A DNA stretch of 64,000 nucleotides from Lentilactobacillus parabuchneri DSM 5707 = NBRC 107865 (GCF_001435315.1 NZ_AZGK01000006.1:1-64000), one strand, 5' to 3'. Counted from the stretch's first letter, positions 42,727 to 52,541 are shown. Notes: generated from the sequence alone by a model not told the origin. Numbers and translations: made by a program.

Positions 42727-43524
42727 TCAATCGAGGGTATCCGCAAAGAACCGAATCACATCATCCCAAACGTCATCCAAATAGCCCTTGGCATGGCGAC
42801 TGCCACTCAACATTCGGGTTCGATACGGAATCTGGTGAGCAGTTAAGGCCTGAGCCATATCCAAAACACCACTAGTTGGCACAAATTCGTTCAACGAGTT
42901 GGCCAAATACATCTGACCGGTTTGATCGGTTACCCGATGGACCGGTGTTGCTTCGGCATACTGATCGGTTCGCCCATTAAAGTAGTTGGTCACAAACCAT
43001 TTATAAAACGGATCATTGGCACCCGTTTGGTTAATGTTGGCGCTGGCTGTGGAATTAAAGCCACTGGTGTCGCCTTCTGCAGCCACAACGTCTTGATGTT
43101 CACTGAGCCATTTATCGATATCCAAAATCCCGGAAAGAGACACAATCGGAATTCCATATTTAATCGCCAACTCAACGGTCATGTTGCCGCCGGCAGAGGA
43201 ACCGAAGGCACCAATATGGTCATGGTTAAACGGCAGATCAGATTTTTTCAGCCACTCAAATAAGTGGTCCATATCTTCTAGAGGTGCCGGATAAAAAGCG
43301 TTTGGCGTAATTCGATAAGCCGGCGTTACAACCAAATAGCCGGCTTTTACAAAGCGAATCGAAGAATCCGCATCCTTGGATTTATTGCCCCGAAACCAGC
43401 CACCACCGTGAATATCAATGATGGCACCCTTACTCTCGGCTTTTTCGGCATCGTAATAAATGTCGGTTAATTGATGGTTAATTGGATCATATTCAACGTC
43501 TGTTTTGGTTACCAAATTTGTCAT
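42727..43524 (-). CDS. Alpha/beta hydrolase, HSL-type esterase
   Basis: A 265-residue cytoplasmic esterase/lipase. The oxyanion-hole HGGGW is near residue 45, the nucleophile Ser in FGSSAGG at about 117, and the catalytic His near SRHAKGY at about 245. This is the hormone-sensitive-lipase branch, acting on short-chain esters. The ATG at 43524 follows GAGGAGGG. It lies about 115 bp after kdgK on the same strand; a link to sugar de-acylation is possible but unproven. Confidence 0.82.
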   Translation of the reverse strand: MTNLVTKTDVEYDPINHQLTDIYYDAEKAESKGAIIDIHGGGWFRGNKSKDADSSIRFVKAGYLVVTPAYRITPNAFYPAPLEDMDHLFEWLKKSDLPFNHDHIGAFGSSAGGNMTVELAIKYGIPIVSLSGILDIDKWLSEHQDVVAAEGDTSGFNSTASANINQTGANDPFYKWFVTNYFNGRTDQYAEATPVHRVTDQTGQMYLANSLNEFVPTSGVLDMAQALTAHQIPYRTRMLSGSRHAKGYLDDVWDDVIRFFADTLD

Positions 43525-43640
43525 AAAATCCCTCCTCAAAACATATGACAGCTTCAATCACCAAAAGTATCTACCCAGTGGATTTATGAGTCAACGAAAG
43601 CGACTTTGACCATATTGATTAGCGGTTATTTGACCGATTA

Positions 43641-44591
43641 TTATTTTGCTTGATAAGTTCTTAATTCTGCCTGGGTTGGGTAACCATCGTTGTCCCCCGG
43701 CGCCTGAACCGCCAGCGATCCAATTGCATTGCCACGTAAAGCCGCCTGCTTATTGCTTAAGCCTTCCAATAATCCCGTAATGACGCCGACCGCAAATCCA
43801 TCACCGGCGCCGACTGTGTCGATCACTTTATCAACATGGTAACCGGCAACCATTGATCCTTGGCCACCTTTAACTTTCACGTAAGCGCCTTTTGACCCGA
43901 CTTTAACAATGACCGTGTCAGTATAATGACTATTACCCAAGTAAAAATCGGCGATCTTTTCCGGATCCCGACTGCCCATCAAAATTTCGCCTTCGTTCAC
44001 GCCGGGCAAAATAATGTTTGCTTCTGCAGCAAGGGCATTGATCGTTGAAACCATTTTTGCCTGTGATGACCAAAGCTGGGGTCTAAGATTTGGATCGAAT
44101 GTTGTTCGGATGGTTGAATGTTGATGAACTAATTCAATGAGATGTTTAAAGGCAACCAGTGCCTGCTCGGAAATTCCTGGGAAGATGCCTGACAAGTGAA
44201 CCATTTTAATACCATCAAAATCGATATTGTCGAGTGAAGCCTTATCAAAGTGAGCAGCTGCTGAATTTTTTCTGTAGTAAAAAATTCCAGGATCCCCCTT
44301 TGTTACCCGCTGCTTGAATTGCATCGCCGTCCAATAATCAGCGGTTGTATCAACATAATCCGTCCCAATATGATTTAAGCTGAGCTGTTGACTCACAAAA
44401 GCGCCAATTGGGTCCTCACCGAGGCGGGTAACGTACTCAGTGGAATGCCCTAATCTTGAAACGCCCACTGACACATTTACTTCGGCGCCCGCTAAGTACT
44501 TTTGAAAATGAGTTGCCTCGACTAAGGATTGATCTGCATCTTGCGACGCAAAAAGTCCAATTGGTTCACCAATGGTTAAAAATTCACTCAT
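43641..44591 (-). CDS. kdgK: 2-keto-3-deoxygluconate kinase
   Basis: A 316-residue PfkB-family kinase. It has TIGEPIGLF at the N-terminus, LAGAEVNVSVGVSRLG, FDPNLRPQLW, and DTVGAGDGFAVG with the catalytic Asp near residue 256. The pattern is typical KdgK, making KDPG from KDG and ATP. It is divergent from kdgA, sharing a control region that holds an ATTGATATATTAG operator and a cre box. The ATG at 44591 follows AGGAGGAGC. Confidence 0.88.
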   Translation of the reverse strand: MSEFLTIGEPIGLFASQDADQSLVEATHFQKYLAGAEVNVSVGVSRLGHSTEYVTRLGEDPIGAFVSQQLSLNHIGTDYVDTTADYWTAMQFKQRVTKGDPGIFYYRKNSAAAHFDKASLDNIDFDGIKMVHLSGIFPGISEQALVAFKHLIELVHQHSTIRTTFDPNLRPQLWSSQAKMVSTINALAAEANIILPGVNEGEILMGSRDPEKIADFYLGNSHYTDTVIVKVGSKGAYVKVKGGQGSMVAGYHVDKVIDTVGAGDGFAVGVITGLLEGLSNKQAALRGNAIGSLAVQAPGDNDGYPTQAELRTYQAK

Positions 44592-44605
44592 GTCTGCTCC
44601 TCCTA

Positions 44606-44619
44606 TATAAGCGCTTACA
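44606..44619. promoter_or_regulatory. cre box before kdgK
   Basis: TATAAGCGCTTACA, reverse complement TGTAAGCGCTTATA. It lies just upstream of the kdgK ribosome site. Confidence 0.65.
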
Positions 44620-44685
44620 ATATTCCTCAAAAACAAGCCAAAGCATTGCAATCTCCCGAATAAAGTAATATATTAATATATGTAA

Positions 44686-44701
44686 TTGATATATTAGTAT
44701 T
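44686..44701 (+). promoter_or_regulatory. Candidate hexuronate-regulon operator (kdgA/kdgK)
   Basis: ATTGATATATTAGTAT; 15 of 16 bases equal the minus-strand site at 46720-46735. A second AT palindrome (TAATATATTA, 44667-44676) lies next to it. Confidence 0.6.
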
Positions 44702-44740
44702 ATAGTCCATGACAAGCAAATTTAAAAGGAGCTTTTAATA

Positions 44741-45385
44741 ATGACTATGAATCGTGTTCAAAATCTTCAAAAGATTGTTGACGCCGGAATTATCGCCGTT
44801 GTTCGGGCAGATACTCCACAGAAGGCCGAAACCTTGAGTAAGGCAGCAATTAAAGGCGGTGTAATGGGAATTGAGTTAACCTTTACGGTTCCGCACGCTG
44901 ACCAAGTGATCGCCAAGCTTACTGAAGAACTGCCTGATGGCGTGATTGGTGCAGGAACTGTTTTGGATGTCACTTCAGCACGATTGGCAATGATGGCTGG
45001 GGCCGGATACATCGTCAGTCCAACATTTGATGCAGATATTGCCAAGTTATGTAACCTCTACCAGGTTCCCTACTTACCAGGTTGTAGCTCGATGACGGAA
45101 ATGCAACGCGCATTAGAAGGTGGATCAGACATTGTCAAATTATTCCCGGCAAGTGTTGCTGGCCCATCTATGATTAAAGCGGTAAAGGCACCGTTCCCAC
45201 AAATAAACATCATGCCAACTGGCGGTGTCAGCCTGGAAAACCTCGACCAGTGGTTTGCTGCAGGTGCTGTTTGTGTTGGTGCTGGTGGCAACTTGGTTGG
45301 CCCCGGTGAGACTGGCGATTACGATCAGGTTACTGAAAATGCCAAGAAGTATATCCAGAAATTAAACGAAATTAGACATCAATAA
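44741..45385 (+). CDS. kdgA: KDPG aldolase
   Basis: A 214-residue class I aldolase that splits KDPG to pyruvate and glyceraldehyde 3-phosphate. Schiff-base Lys133 is in DIVKLFPAS, the catalytic Glu45 in GIELTFTVP, and the phosphate-binding MPTGGVS follows. It is the last step of the glucuronate route, fed by UxuA and KdgK from the same neighbourhood. AAAGGAG precedes the ATG. Confidence 0.93.
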   Translation: MTMNRVQNLQKIVDAGIIAVVRADTPQKAETLSKAAIKGGVMGIELTFTVPHADQVIAKLTEELPDGVIGAGTVLDVTSARLAMMAGAGYIVSPTFDADIAKLCNLYQVPYLPGCSSMTEMQRALEGGSDIVKLFPASVAGPSMIKAVKAPFPQINIMPTGGVSLENLDQWFAAGAVCVGAGGNLVGPGETGDYDQVTENAKKYIQKLNEIRHQ

Positions 45386-45401
45386 TCAATACGGCGAATT
45401 C

Positions 45402-45445
45402 AAAAAGCCGGCTCTCAGGTTTATCCCTGAAAGCTGGCTTTTTAT
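45402..45445. terminator. Terminator after kdgA
   Basis: AAAAAGCCGGCTCTCAGG pairs with CCTGAAAGCTGGCTTTTT. T-rich on both strands, so it may also serve uxuA. Confidence 0.82.
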
Positions 45446-45572
45446 GTCTCATCAACACACAGAAGCAAAACGTTATCTTTGCCCATTTGAACTCGAGAAC
45501 GACCTAGCTGATTTGTACGTAAGTATCGACTTTCTACTCGTCATTGATCATGAAACAATGAGGAAATTTTCT

Positions 45573-46649
45573 TTATTTCTTTTCCAGTGCTTCCCACAAT
45601 CCAAGTAGATAAGTGATGCCTAGTGCCCGATCATATAGCCCATATCCTGGACGACCGTCTTCTCCCCAAATATTTCGACCGTGATCGGGACGAATATAGC
45701 CATCGTAATTCGTATCATGAAGTGCCTTCATGATTTCATACATATCCAATGAGCCCTCGCTGGATGGATGAGCAGATTCATGAAAGTCCCCCTGTTGGTT
45801 AACGAATTTAATATTTCGAACGTGCATAAATGGGACCCGGTCCTTTGGCACGAACTCGCGGATAATTGCTGGGAGATCGTTGTTTTGGTTTTCACCAAGG
45901 CTGCCCGTGCAAATTGTAAAACCATTATAACGAGATTCGTAGAGCTTTTCGATCCGCAACATGTCTTCTTCATTCTTAAAAATTCGTGGCAAACCAAATA
46001 ATGGCTTTGGCGGATCATCGGGATGCATCGCCATCCGGACATCATATTGCTCACAAACCGGAATGATGGCATCTAAGAAATACTTCAAGTTCTCAATAAG
46101 TTTGTCTTCATCAACATCTTGATAAGCGTCAAATAAGTCTTGTAGAGCAGAAAGTCGTTCAGGTTCCCACCCGGGTAATGAGAATCCATTGGAGCCGGAC
46201 TTCATGTGGGCCATCAAGGCTTCCGGATCTTGCGGCAGTTTATCTTGCTCATACATCATCACATTTGAACCATCGGCTAACTGATGATGTAAGTCTGTCC
46301 GCAGCCAATCAAAGACTGGCATAAAGTTATAGCAGATCACCTTAATGCCCGCCTTAGAGAGATTCTTGATTGTCTGAATATAGTTCTGAATATACTTATC
46401 GCGCGTCGGCAATCCAATTTTAATATCATCATGAATATTGACTGATTCAATTACTTCCAGCTTCAAGCCAGCATCAGTCACCTGTTTCTTAAGCGCATCA
46501 ATCTTGTCTTGGGGCCAAACATCCCCAACAGGAACATCAAATAACGCCCCAACCACTTGTTTTGTTTGGGGAATCTGCCTGATTTGAGAAAGCGAAATAT
46601 CATCATCCTTTTCTCCGAACCAGCGGAATCCCATTTTCAATTGTGCCAT
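45573..46649 (-). CDS. uxuA: Mannonate dehydratase, copy 2
   Basis: A 358-residue paralogue of the enzyme at 18993, with the same MGFRWFGEKDD, MAMHPDDPPKPLFGLPRI, TGSLGE, HVRNIKF, HESAH and RPDHGR segments. It is divergent from its own GntR regulator and preceded by a promoter with overlapping cre box and downstream operator. AAGGAGGAAG precedes the ATG. Given its place beside kdgA and kdgK, this is probably the main glucuronate-pathway copy. Confidence 0.94.
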   Translation of the reverse strand: MAQLKMGFRWFGEKDDDISLSQIRQIPQTKQVVGALFDVPVGDVWPQDKIDALKKQVTDAGLKLEVIESVNIHDDIKIGLPTRDKYIQNYIQTIKNLSKAGIKVICYNFMPVFDWLRTDLHHQLADGSNVMMYEQDKLPQDPEALMAHMKSGSNGFSLPGWEPERLSALQDLFDAYQDVDEDKLIENLKYFLDAIIPVCEQYDVRMAMHPDDPPKPLFGLPRIFKNEEDMLRIEKLYESRYNGFTICTGSLGENQNNDLPAIIREFVPKDRVPFMHVRNIKFVNQQGDFHESAHPSSEGSLDMYEIMKALHDTNYDGYIRPDHGRNIWGEDGRPGYGLYDRALGITYLLGLWEALEKK

Positions 46650-46719
46650 TTCTTCCTCCTTGATAAAACGCCACTTTTTAGGTAAACCACAGACGCTTCA
46701 TTAAATCTCGTAAATTGAT

Positions 46720-46735
46720 ATTCTAATATATCAAT
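46720..46735 (-). promoter_or_regulatory. Candidate hexuronate-regulon operator (uxuA copy 2)
   Basis: ATTGATATATTAGAAT on the minus strand, just after the -10 box of uxuA. The surrounding ATTGATA...TATCAAT (46714-46735) is also an inverted repeat. Confidence 0.65.
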
Positions 46736-46742
46736 CAATTAA

Positions 46743-46771
46743 AATTTACCACCTCATGTAACCGTTGTCAA
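46743..46771 (-). promoter_or_regulatory. uxuA (copy 2) promoter
   Basis: TTGACA (46766-46771), 17 bp, TAAATT (46743-46748) on the minus strand, with a cre box over the -35 end and the operator next to the -10. Confidence 0.7.
46757..46770. promoter_or_regulatory. cre box at the uxuA promoter
   Basis: TGTAACCGTTGTCA, differing by one base from the cre box at 50487. It overlaps the -35 element. Confidence 0.65.
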
Positions 46772-46864
46772 TGGTATGGTATGATTCAATTAAACAATTT
46801 AAAAATCAGCCGTTTCTTAGTGGTACAATAAGAGAATCGAATACAACGAAGAACGAGGTTTGCC

Positions 46865-47533
46865 ATGCAAAGTTTAAATGAAGTTGCTTACGAATCGATC
46901 TTAAATGACATCTTAAAATTAAAGTTTTTGCCCGGCGAAAAAATCCAGGACAAGACGCTCATGGAACAACTTAACATCAGCCGTACGCCCATCCGAGAGG
47001 CCATTTTGCGTTTAAAAAACGACGGCTTGATGATGACGGTTCCTCAAAGTGGCACTTACGTCACCAAAATCAGCCTCAGTAGTGCTTTAAATGCCCGCTT
47101 TGTTCGTCAAAGCGTCGAACGTAGCGTGGTTAGCGAGGCTGCCGGAAAAATGTCTAAATTAGATCTACTTGATAGCAGGACGATCATTAGCAAGCAACAG
47201 ATTGCTGCCGAGGAACAAAACGCCGTTGACTTCTTTTACTTGGATAATGACTTTCATAAGTTATTTTATGCTGCCACGGATCGGCTCCAAGTCTGGGATT
47301 GGTTGGAAAACTTATCATTGCAACTGGACCGTTATCGATTTTTGCGTATTCAGCAGACCAACATGCCATTAGACGAGCTCATCAAACAACACACTGAAAT
47401 ATTGGATGCTGTTGAGGCTCACGACATCAAAGTCGCCGAGAAAAAAGCCTTCAATCATTTGAATCTCATGTTATCTGAAAAAGATAAGTTAATTGCGCAA
47501 TTTCCTGATTATTTTGAAGCTGAACAAAAATAA
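46865..47533 (+). CDS. GntR-family regulator (FCD domain), copy 2, UxuR-like
   Basis: A 222-residue paralogue of the regulator at 20243. The winged helix contains NISRTPIREAILRL. The FCD domain has LDNDFHKLFY, IKQHTEILDAV and FNHLNLM, which carry the metal and ligand residues. It is divergent from uxuA copy 2. It is the most likely protein to bind the ATTGATATATTAG-type sites found at uxuA, kdgA/kdgK, the secreted glycosidase and the transporter. Confidence 0.86.
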   Translation: MQSLNEVAYESILNDILKLKFLPGEKIQDKTLMEQLNISRTPIREAILRLKNDGLMMTVPQSGTYVTKISLSSALNARFVRQSVERSVVSEAAGKMSKLDLLDSRTIISKQQIAAEEQNAVDFFYLDNDFHKLFYAATDRLQVWDWLENLSLQLDRYRFLRIQQTNMPLDELIKQHTEILDAVEAHDIKVAEKKAFNHLNLMLSEKDKLIAQFPDYFEAEQK

Positions 47534-47543
47534 GCTCAATATC

Positions 47544-47585
47544 AAAAACTCCTCAGCCCATTTTTGAGCCGAGGAGTTTTTTGTC
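47544..47585. terminator. Bidirectional terminator
   Basis: AAAACTCCTC/GAGGAGTTTT stem with T tracts on both strands, between the convergent gntR and glycosidase genes. Confidence 0.82.
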
Positions 47586-47591
47586 ACTCAT

Positions 47592-50377
47592 TTATTTGTG
47601 AATCACCATTGTTTTGCTGGCAGAAATATAATGCCCATTCGTTAACTGATAGCGTGTCGTAAGCTTGTATTTAACAACCCGCTTAACGGTTAAGCGAGTG
47701 CCTTTTTTATAATGCGCTGTTTTGTGCTTCAGACTAGCTGAGGTGTATGCATTAATGCCCTTCTTTGAAATAACAGAAATATGCTTGTTTTTGGGCATTG
47801 TTTGGTAATAGGCGTTAGACACATACTTCGAACTCGCAGTGATATAGCCCACCTTGCCATTTTTTAAACTGCGGACTTTATATCTGAGTGCCCCGTTATT
47901 TGCACGAGCGTATCCGAGAACAAGAAACTTGGGTCGATTAGTGCGCTTAGCTTGGGGAAATTTAGCAATTCGTTGTGACTTTTTGAAGTTAGCGGATTTG
48001 TACATGTATAAGCCCTTAGTCGCATAAACGACTGTATGTGTTTTCTTGGCATAATTGGGCAATCCAGTACTTCCGTTTGATGTTGACGGTGATGAAGGAT
48101 TCCAGTTGTTATTCGTCGTATCAGATGTCGTTGTCGAGTTGTCGGAATTACCGCCGTTATTGTTGTTACTTGGTGTTTGTGTCTTTTTTGAAACGTTGAC
48201 AACTGAATACTTCGGCACCGTAATCGTGTAAGATCCATCCGTATTCTTCTTGTAGGTGACATTTCCATCAGTTGAAATCCATTTATTTGACTGTGGTGTT
48301 TGGTACTGACCATAGTTCACAGAAGTAACCTTGCCAAAGTTTTTAAGGGTAAATGTGGCATCGGAATCCAGTGTACTTGCTAACACAATATCATCCTGGT
48401 CCCGTTGAATCGCAATTCCCATACTCTTATTAGTATCAGTATGGTAAGTCACATTGGTATCGTTGAGCTTCTTGTTAAGTGTCAGGTTATCCCCACTTGC
48501 AGGGACGGCATTGAAGAATAGAAGCTGTTTCCCCCGGCACCATCTGCTTGTTTGGTTGCCAAATCATACCCAATCTTATTAACAAAGTGGTTGACGTCTC
48601 GAATGGACTCAATCGCTTTTCCGCCATTGTACTCATGGGGTGTGAACGTCCCGTCGGAATTTACGCCATCGTATAGGTCAAATCCATCACCACTCTTAAA
48701 GTCGTAGTAGTTTCTGGTTGCACCCCCGGCAAGCGCCGTAATCGTTCTTAATCCGGCATCAAGTGGACTGTAGTTCCCTTTAGCCCAGCTCCAGCTATTT
48801 GCGCCCATTCCATCTTCCATGACCATTGGAATATTGTCACCATTGGCATATGGTTTTGAGTGACCATAATTATATAAATGTTGATAATCATATTGATAAG
48901 GATCAAGACCGACCGCGTCAAGATTGGTTGAAGATGACGAACGCTTATTTTCATTTAAAGCGATGATGGCATCGCCGCCATCCGACGCAGCGTTATTGAC
49001 TCGCGTCCATACCGGATAAGCTGAAGTTTTAACTGCAGCATCTAAATTATTGGTATAGTTCCACAAGGTCCAAGTGTTGAAGTCACTGCTACTCAAATTC
49101 ATCTTGCTTTTCAATGACAAACTGGGCTCTGTGTAAGACATCTTAATTGTTGGCTCATTTGGCATTTGAGCACCGATTACCGTATCAGTTGAACCATTCG
49201 CCGCGTTATTTTCGGCAACGTGGTTAAAGACATTCGAAACAGACTGGGCCTCTTGCTTCTGCAAATTTGCATCATTCTTATCTAGCCCGAATACATATTG
49301 TCCTGTCGTTGAGGTTGGGGCAGCTTTCGTAATGCTCGATTTACCATCTGAATTTTTTGAGATTGTGTAGTCGTGCATGACATAGTATGGAACCCGGTGT
49401 TCTGTCGCTTCTTTGGTGGTATCACTTCCGAACCACAGTAATTCCAACTTAATATCCGCATCTCTGGCAGCTTTGATAACTTGATCCAAATAGCTGTAAT
49501 CATAGTTACTCTTGCTGGATAAAGTCAGTTGCGGTGTTTCGTTCAATGATTTATTGAGAACTTTCTTACTGCCAATTTGTGAGCCACCACCCATTTCCAG
49601 TGTGGTTCCTTTTTGAGCTTGTAAAGCCAAAGTAACCTTACCGGCATTTTGACTGTTTACAAAATCAGTGACGTCAAAGTCATAATAATTTTCATCCTTA
49701 ATCGGGTCGTAACTAGGTGAAACGGAGATCGCCTTATGGCTGGTATCGCCCTTGAACGGAATCGTCTTCCAGGTGGAATCGTTAGACCAGTTATCATCCT
49801 TGTTGAGACCATACACATTTAAATTGGCAGTGGTGTTTGCTTTTGCATAAATTCGCAATTTAGCACCGTCGAGACCGCCTGCCTTGAATTTGCTTGAGTC
49901 AAGATTACTTAAATCGTATTTGAGGTAAACAAGTGATTGATTCGTGCCATCATTCGTCAAAGTGAACGGTGTTGAAGATTCGCTGAAATTCTTAGCCGCA
50001 TCATCGCCATTCTTAACATAAGCAACATCGGTCGGATTTAAAGACTTGTCTGGCTGGACGTCTGACCACAGAATTTGCGAGTTAACCACTGTGAAGCCGT
50101 CACTTTTTGCCTGCTTGAATGCATTACGAATATCGGTCATGTTATAACCATAATTGTCACGAAGCTTATCAATTCGAATCTGCACACCATTATAGAAAAA
50201 TGGCTGGTTATTAACTTCTAAAACCTGCTTCTTATCAAACCCGGATGTTGCAACCTTCGATATTGGGTTGTTTCCTTGGTTGGTTGCCGCTTTAGATGGG
50301 AAACTGGAAGTTGCTCCCAGTCCCAGTACCCCAGTAAGTGCAAGTACTGATAACACAAGATCTTTCTTGAAATTCAT
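47592..50377 (-). pseudogene. Secreted wall-anchored glycosidase split by a frameshift in a G5 tract
   Basis: Two consecutive frames make one gene. Part 1 (50377 to about 48482) has a signal peptide, a clan GH-A barrel resembling GH35/DUF5597-type enzymes (LELLWFGSD, GAQMPNEP, VMEDGMGANSW), and an inserted DNRLRE-type beta domain (about 130-270). It stops at 48482. Part 2 (to 47592), in another frame, has the C-terminal beta domain, an Asn/Ser/Thr linker and two SLAP-like wall-binding repeats. One extra G in the tract at 48531-48535 would join them as GGKQLLFFNAVPASGDNL, about 928 residues. It may be a mutation, phase variation or a sequence error. Confidence 0.8.
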
Positions 50378-50450
50378 TGCAATATCTCCTCGTAAAATAG
50401 TTTCCCCAAAATTGTGTATCCTTGTATTCACATGACCCTCATCATATCGT

Positions 50451-50466
50451 ACTAATATATTAGAAT
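50451..50466 (-). promoter_or_regulatory. Candidate hexuronate-regulon operator (secreted glycosidase)
   Basis: ACTAATATATTAGAAT on the plus strand, with perfect palindrome CTAATATATTAG (50452-50463). It shares ATATATTAGAATA with the uxuA site and lies directly after the -10 box. Confidence 0.65.
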
Positions 50467-50472
50467 ACAAGT

Positions 50473-50501
50473 ATTATAATTCCGTATGTAAGCGTTGTCA
50501 A
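50473..50501 (-). promoter_or_regulatory. Promoter of the secreted glycosidase
   Basis: A consensus promoter: TTGACA (50496-50501), 17 bp, TATAAT (50473-50478) on the minus strand. Confidence 0.85.
50487..50500. promoter_or_regulatory. cre box at the glycosidase promoter
   Basis: TGTAAGCGTTGTCA, a strong CcpA site overlapping the -35 box and spacer. Confidence 0.75.
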
Positions 50502-50509
50502 TGTGTATC

Positions 50510-50544
50510 AAAAAAATGGACCTCAGAAACATCTGAGATCCATT
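50510..50544 (-). terminator. Terminator of the DUF2264 gene
   Basis: AAATGGATCTCAGA pairs with TCTGAGGTCCATTT, then a T run on the minus strand. It makes the glycosidase a separate unit. Confidence 0.82.
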
Positions 50545-50561
50545 TACCCAAGTACGATGCT

Positions 50562-52448
50562 TTAAAATTCAGCCAACGTTACACTAGAGGTATGATTATT
50601 AGACGTAATCGTTAACTCGCGGCCATCCAATTTGACTTCTGGCACGACAATGTTGCCATCGGCATCCAGGCTCTCAAGCTCACGATCACCAAGGTACAGC
50701 GATACCAGAATGTACTTACCTGGCTCCAAGACGCCGGTTTGCAGCGGAATCTTAGTTTTGTTGAAATACAGGTTGGTATTTGGTTCTGGTGTTGATAACT
50801 CAGTTGTCAATTCCTTTGATAAGCCAACTAAACCGGTAATGCCAACTCTTGAATGATAGAAGACAGCGTTGTCCGCGCCAGTCTTCATTTCATATTCATC
50901 AGACGCCCCACTATCAGGCGCTGAGAAACTGCCCTCAGCCAAATGAAGGGGTCGACCAGTATTAACTTCATGAACTCTCACATGCCAAGGCATTGCCGGA
51001 ATAACAAAGTTCTTGATTTCGACATCGTCATACGGCTGCCAATCTGAGTAGACATAGTTATCGTGGATTGCATAGTCGTCATACTTAAAGGCCGTTTGCC
51101 AGAAGTTCTCGGATTCGGCAACTGCCAGTGTATTATCATAAGCCCCCTGTTTGAGGAGAACTGAGCCCTTAGGCGTACTAAAGCCAAAGGTAGTTGAGTA
51201 GACGTACTTCTCATATTTTGCCTCGCCATGGGCATGCTCATGCGAGTGTTGCCCCGCCGTAAACGATTGAACTTCCAACCCATTTTGACTGTGGGCAATC
51301 AACATTCTCGGTTCCGGCTGCTTCTTTAACGGTTCAAACTTAAAGTCGTCACTTTCTTTTGTGGTCCAGAACGGATCATCATCTGGCAACGCATAGAAAA
51401 TAAAGGTCTTTAAAGCCCAATAAGCGGATGCAGGGCCATTATAACCTTCCGCAAAGTTCATATTGGGATAGGCGTACCCAATCGGCATCAAGCCATCTGT
51501 CTGGAAAATATTCTGTTGGAACCACCAACGCAGGTTGTTCAACAGTAGGTGCTTAATGTCGCCCAGACTGTAGCCGTCAGGTAAATCAACGTGGGCATAT
51601 GCATAAGCTGCCCAAAACGCGGCTTGAGCAAACCGATAGTCTAAACTCCGACCGTATGGAAGCGCAGCACCATCCGCAGCAAACCAGTTGGCATAGCTGG
51701 GAACAAACGCCTTCGCCCGCTGCTTTAACAACTGGCTTTGCTTGTCATCAGTGTCTGCCAAACCAACTGTTAAAATTGTGAAGAACTGGTAGGCAAACGG
51801 GATGTAGTTATCAATCTGGTTAACGTAACCATCATAGGACCAACCATGACCTAAATAGTGCTTATTGGTAATCGCATAGTCAGCATCAATTAACGCCGAG
51901 TTATCCATGTAGCCGGTATCGTCAATAAATTGGTTCACCATTGCTCTGAAAAACAACCAGTTGGTCTTGGGAATCACTTTGTGGTTAACCTGATCCATCC
52001 ATTTGACGATTGTTTTTTGCTTAGGAACGGAAAGATTATCCCAGAAAGTTGCTTTGGTTTCGTATAGAAATGCCGTCAAGGCCCCCATTTCAACGAAGAC
52101 TTGGTCATAATCGCTCAGATCACCACCCCAATAATCGGGTGAGTCGGGATCAGTTCCGGCAATAATGCCTTCTGTTACCAATTCGTACCAGTCAGGACGT
52201 TCGTAGATTCGTTTGGGATCACTGAAGAATGGGCCAAGTCCCCAAAGTAAACGCATAAAGCCTTCAACTTCAGTCTTATCTTGAAGGTAAACGGCACCAC
52301 TGTCACTCATTCGAAAACGGCCTTTGCGTTTCTGCTGGGCCAAAACTTCCATTGCTGGGGCCAGGATATCGACCAAAGCCGCTTTAACATCCGCTTTGCT
52401 GCGCAACGGGTTATCCTTAATCTGCTCATTAAATAATTGACGTCTCAA
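50562..52448 (-). CDS. DUF2264 (GH154-type) protein, candidate beta-glucuronidase
   Basis: A 628-residue cytoplasmic protein. The N-terminal helical (alpha/alpha) domain with RMSDSGAVYLQ, RLLWGLGPFF, FVEMGALTAFLYETK and NWLFFRAMVNQF matches DUF2264. The C-terminal beta-sandwich carries the SHEHAHGEAKYEKYVYSTTFG region. My recollection is that CAZy places this family in GH154, with a characterised beta-glucuronidase. The context of galactosidase and glucuronate genes fits. The TTG at 52448 is preferred, with GAGGTG eight bases upstream; a GTG at 52460 overlaps that site. Confidence 0.75.
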   Translation of the reverse strand: MRRQLFNEQIKDNPLRSKADVKAALVDILAPAMEVLAQQKRKGRFRMSDSGAVYLQDKTEVEGFMRLLWGLGPFFSDPKRIYERPDWYELVTEGIIAGTDPDSPDYWGGDLSDYDQVFVEMGALTAFLYETKATFWDNLSVPKQKTIVKWMDQVNHKVIPKTNWLFFRAMVNQFIDDTGYMDNSALIDADYAITNKHYLGHGWSYDGYVNQIDNYIPFAYQFFTILTVGLADTDDKQSQLLKQRAKAFVPSYANWFAADGAALPYGRSLDYRFAQAAFWAAYAYAHVDLPDGYSLGDIKHLLLNNLRWWFQQNIFQTDGLMPIGYAYPNMNFAEGYNGPASAYWALKTFIFYALPDDDPFWTTKESDDFKFEPLKKQPEPRMLIAHSQNGLEVQSFTAGQHSHEHAHGEAKYEKYVYSTTFGFSTPKGSVLLKQGAYDNTLAVAESENFWQTAFKYDDYAIHDNYVYSDWQPYDDVEIKNFVIPAMPWHVRVHEVNTGRPLHLAEGSFSAPDSGASDEYEMKTGADNAVFYHSRVGITGLVGLSKELTTELSTPEPNTNLYFNKTKIPLQTGVLEPGKYILVSLYLGDRELESLDADGNIVVPEVKLDGRELTITSNNHTSSVTLAEF

Positions 52449-52476
52449 ATTTAAATTCACCTCATTAACTTGATTT

Positions 52477-52492
52477 TGAAAGCGCTTTTACA
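52477..52492. promoter_or_regulatory. cre box before the DUF2264 gene
   Basis: TGAAAGCGCTTTTACA, a strong CcpA site between the promoter region and the ribosome site. Confidence 0.75.
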
Positions 52493-52541
52493 ATACCTAG
52501 GATACTACTAATTTTACTAAAATACAATGTATCGTTAATTG

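Noticed and set aside
42727-43524. Esterase as part of the hexuronate operon
   Set aside because: Same strand as kdgK but about 115 bp away with its own ribosome site and no shared operator. Not enough evidence.
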